From contig NZ_JAVJSX010000044.1 in assembly GCF_040219215.1 (NCBI RefSeq), positions 248,001-312,000 on the forward strand: a stretch of 64,000 nt of DNA. Reading direction: 5' to 3'. Origin of the DNA: Thalassobaculum_A sp040219215 (lineage in GTDB: Bacteria > Pseudomonadota > Alphaproteobacteria > Thalassobaculales > Thalassobaculaceae). Every line of letters starts with the position of its first letter. Positions within the stretch are counted from its first letter, which is position 1. A model generated the notes under the pieces. It did no database searches, was not told where the DNA came from, and saw only the letters and a list, made by a program, of their open reading frames with translations. This document shows, in pieces, positions 61,897-64,000 of this stretch. Both the position numbers and the translations under genes were made by a program.

Positions 61897-63186
61897 ATGC
61901 ATGATATCCGACGCCTTCGAGAGGACGGTGCCGCCTTTGACGCCGCGCTAGCCAAGCGCGGTCTCGCCCCGGTGGCGGAAACGATCCTTGCCCGCGACGC
62001 CGACTGGCGGCGGGTCACGACCGAGTTGCAGCTCGCGCAGCAGCGCCGCAACGAAGCCTCCAAGCTGATTGGCACGGCCAAGCGCAATGGTGAGCCGGCG
62101 GACGCCCTGATGGCCGAAGTCGCCGAGCTGAAGGACCGCATGGCCCAGCTGGAAGCGGACGAGCGACGCCTCGGCGGCGAGGTCGAGGAACTGCTGGCCG
62201 GCATCCCGAACCTGCCGGCCGACGACACGCCGGTGGGCGCCGACGAGGATGCCAATGTCGAGCTGCGCAGGGTCGGGAGCCCGCGGGAGCGGAACTTCCG
62301 GGCTCAGGACCACGTCGCGATCGGTGAGGGCCTGGGTCTTATGGATTTCGAGGCCGCGGCCCGGCTGACCGGCGCGCGCTTCGTGGTATTGAAGGCCGAA
62401 CTGGCGCGCATGGAACGGGCGCTGGCGGCGTTCATGCTGGATATCCACACCGGGGAGTTCGGCTACACCGAGATCGCTCCGCCGGTCCTGGTGCGCGACC
62501 AGGCGCTCTACGGTACCGGGCAATTGCCGAAGTTCGCCGAAGATCAGTTCCGCACCACCGATGGCTATTGGCTGATCCCGACCGCCGAGGTTCCGCTGAC
62601 GAATCTGGTGGCTGACCAGATCCTCGACGAGGCCGAGCTGCCGCTGCGGTTCACCGCCTACACCCCGTGTTTCCGCTCGGAGGCAGGCTCGGCGGGCCGG
62701 GATACCCGTGGGATGATCCGTCAGCACCAGTTCGGCAAGGTCGAACTGGTGTCGATCACCCATCCGGAGCGCTCCGACGAGGAGCATGAGCGCATGACAA
62801 GCTGCGCCGAGACAGTGCTGAAGCGCCTCGATCTGCCGTACCGCGTGATGGCCTTGTCGACCGGCGACATGGGTTTCGCGGCGCGTCGCACCTATGACAT
62901 CGAAGTCTGGTTGCCGGGTCAGGACGACGGTGCCGGGCGGTACCGCGAGATCTCGTCGTGTTCGGTTTGCGGCGACTTCCAGGCGCGCCGCATGAAGGCT
63001 CGGTTCCGCCGCAAGGGCGAGAAGGCGACCGAGTTCGTCCATACGCTCAACGGCTCGGGGCTGGCGATCGGCCGGACCCTGATCGCGATCCTGGAGAACT
63101 ACCAGGAGGCGGACGGCTCGGTGACGATCCCGGACGCGCTCAAACCGTATCTCAAGGGCTTGGATCGGATTGAGGCGAAGACATGA
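61897..63186 (+). CDS. serS: Seryl-tRNA synthetase
   Basis: A 429-residue class II synthetase. The N-terminal ~110 residues form the tRNA-binding coiled coil (TTELQLAQQRRNEASKLI). Motif 2 is PCFRSEAGSAGRDTRGMIR and motif 3 is LNGSGLAIGRTLIAILENYQ. It is 93 bases downstream of tatC and overlaps surE by four bases. Confidence 0.97.
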   Translation: MHDIRRLREDGAAFDAALAKRGLAPVAETILARDADWRRVTTELQLAQQRRNEASKLIGTAKRNGEPADALMAEVAELKDRMAQLEADERRLGGEVEELLAGIPNLPADDTPVGADEDANVELRRVGSPRERNFRAQDHVAIGEGLGLMDFEAAARLTGARFVVLKAELARMERALAAFMLDIHTGEFGYTEIAPPVLVRDQALYGTGQLPKFAEDQFRTTDGYWLIPTAEVPLTNLVADQILDEAELPLRFTAYTPCFRSEAGSAGRDTRGMIRQHQFGKVELVSITHPERSDEEHERMTSCAETVLKRLDLPYRVMALSTGDMGFAARRTYDIEVWLPGQDDGAGRYREISSCSVCGDFQARRMKARFRRKGEKATEFVHTLNGSGLAIGRTLIAILENYQEADGSVTIPDALKPYLKGLDRIEAKT

Positions 63187-63965
63187 CGACTTGGCCGATG
63201 GAACTCGCCGACGCCCGTATCCTGGTGTCGAACGACGACGGGATCGAGGCGCCGGGAATCAAGGTCCTGGCCCGGATCGCGGCGACGCTGTCCGATGACG
63301 TATGGATCGTCGCACCGGAGGTCGAGCAGAGCGGGGCAGGGCACTCGCTGACGCTGCGCCGGCCGCTGCGCATCCGCAAGGTCGAGGAACGGCGCTACGG
63401 GGTGGACGGCACGCCGACCGACTGCGTGCTGCTGGCGATCAATGAGATCCTGAAGGATCACAAGCCGACGCTGGTGCTGTCGGGAGTCAATCGCGGGGGA
63501 AACCTCGGCGAGGACGTCACCTACTCGGGCACCGTGGCTGCCGCGATGGAAGGCACGGTGCTCGGCGTTCCGTCGATCGCGCTCAGCCAGGAGTATCCCG
63601 AGGGCGGGCCGGTGCCATGGGACACCGTCGAGACCTTGGCGCCGGATCTGATTCGCCGGCTGTGCTCGATCGGTTGGCCGCGCAACTCGCTGATCAGCAT
63701 AAATTTCCCGGCCGTCGGTCCGGACTCGGTGACCGGCGTTCTGGCCGCGGCCCAGGGCCGACGCAAGATCGGCGACCAGATCACCACCGCGCGTGATCCA
63801 CGCGGCGTGCCGTATTACTGGATCGGCAGCATGCGCACCGAGGATCCGACCGTTGCCGGTACCGATATCAACGCGGTCTACAAGAACGCCGTGGCGGTCA
63901 CGCCAATCGACATGAACATGACCGACCGCCCAACCCTGACGAAGCTGGCCGAGACCTTCCATTGA
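63183..63965 (+). CDS. surE: 5'/3'-nucleotidase SurE
   Basis: A 260-residue metal-dependent phosphatase on nucleoside monophosphates. The N-terminal acidic motif ILVSNDDGIEAPGIKVLA contains the metal-binding aspartates, and APEVEQSGAGHSLTL plus SGVNRGGNLGEDVTYSGTVA complete the active site. ATGA overlap with serS and overlap with the next gene show tight operon structure. Confidence 0.96.
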   Translation: MTTWPMELADARILVSNDDGIEAPGIKVLARIAATLSDDVWIVAPEVEQSGAGHSLTLRRPLRIRKVEERRYGVDGTPTDCVLLAINEILKDHKPTLVLSGVNRGGNLGEDVTYSGTVAAAMEGTVLGVPSIALSQEYPEGGPVPWDTVETLAPDLIRRLCSIGWPRNSLISINFPAVGPDSVTGVLAAAQGRRKIGDQITTARDPRGVPYYWIGSMRTEDPTVAGTDINAVYKNAVAVTPIDMNMTDRPTLTKLAETFH

Positions 63966-64000
63966 GTCACGACGAGGCCCGCAAGATCCGCCTGATCATG
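63962..64000 (+). CDS. pcm: Protein-L-isoaspartate O-methyltransferase, N-terminal fragment
   Basis: Only 13 codons are in the window: a TTG start overlapping the surE stop, then SHDEARKIRLIM. This matches the start of canonical PIMT encoded after surE in alphaproteobacteria (surE-pcm is a conserved pair). The rest lies beyond the right edge. Confidence 0.7.
   Translation, partial: MSHDEARKIRLIM

Overview
This window is high-GC chromosomal DNA of an alphaproteobacterium, most likely a Rhodospirillales-type marine or free-living heterotroph. Four things point there: the aapJQMP general amino-acid transporter; a PopZ polar organizer beside tolC and valS; the NDUFS4-type complex I accessory subunit; and the block argS, SPOR, nagZ, scpA, scpB, tatABC, serS, surE, pcm. 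The placement rests on gene content and order recalled from known genomes, not on a search. No phage genes, transposases, rRNA operons or CRISPR arrays were seen. || Layout. 1-311: start of a globin-sensor-like protein running off the left edge. 445-2274: glutathione-dependent formaldehyde dehydrogenase and a CoxG-like membrane-anchored protein. 2366-9860: a ten-gene, minus-strand, Mrp-type cation/proton antiporter cluster with three large antiporter subunits, in the gene order of the membrane arm of archaeal MBH hydrogenases. 10099-12845: a class IV aminotransferase, then a TPP-riboswitch-controlled thiamine-precursor importer that has no ATPase gene beside it. 12917-24792: mixed metabolic genes (a histone-deacetylase-fold amidohydrolase, DUF192, a malate/lactate dehydrogenase family protein, an O-methyltransferase, an oxidoreductase), tRNA-Pro and tRNA-Arg flanking the NDUFS4 gene, a sugar O-methyltransferase, a DMT exporter, an ABC-F ATPase and a four-domain rhodanese protein. 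24805-29126: an HD-GYP protein and the molybdate system modE-modABC with a ModE-type palindrome. 29148-38274: cystathionine beta-lyase, the aap operon behind a sigma-54-type promoter, and a cysK-sseA sulfur pair. 38407-47605: an acetyltransferase, a hydrolase-OsmC fusion, tRNA-Asn and tRNA-Cys, a PIMT-like protein, tolC, popZ and valS. 47620-52618: LysE exporter, MlrC-like protein, three GFA domains in two genes, xthA, erpA. 52858-64000: tightly packed housekeeping operon from argS to pcm. || How the genes work together. The antiporter cluster would use the proton gradient for cation/pH homeostasis. The modABC importer supplies molybdate for molybdoenzymes. The aap importer, driven by an Ntr/sigma-54-type promoter, scavenges amino acids. 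The metC, cysK and sseA genes handle sulfur amino acids. The right-hand operon covers tRNA charging, peptidoglycan recycling, chromosome condensation, Tat export and protein repair. || Best candidates for a second look: the MBH-ordered antiporter cluster with its small two-helix protein; a 23-codon leader ORF that holds the only good ribosome binding site behind the TPP riboswitch; a PIMT-like protein without the conserved catalytic-region serine; a pseudo-receiver HD-GYP protein; a ModE without a molybdate-binding domain; and a 60-bp AT-rich patch inside mlrC.
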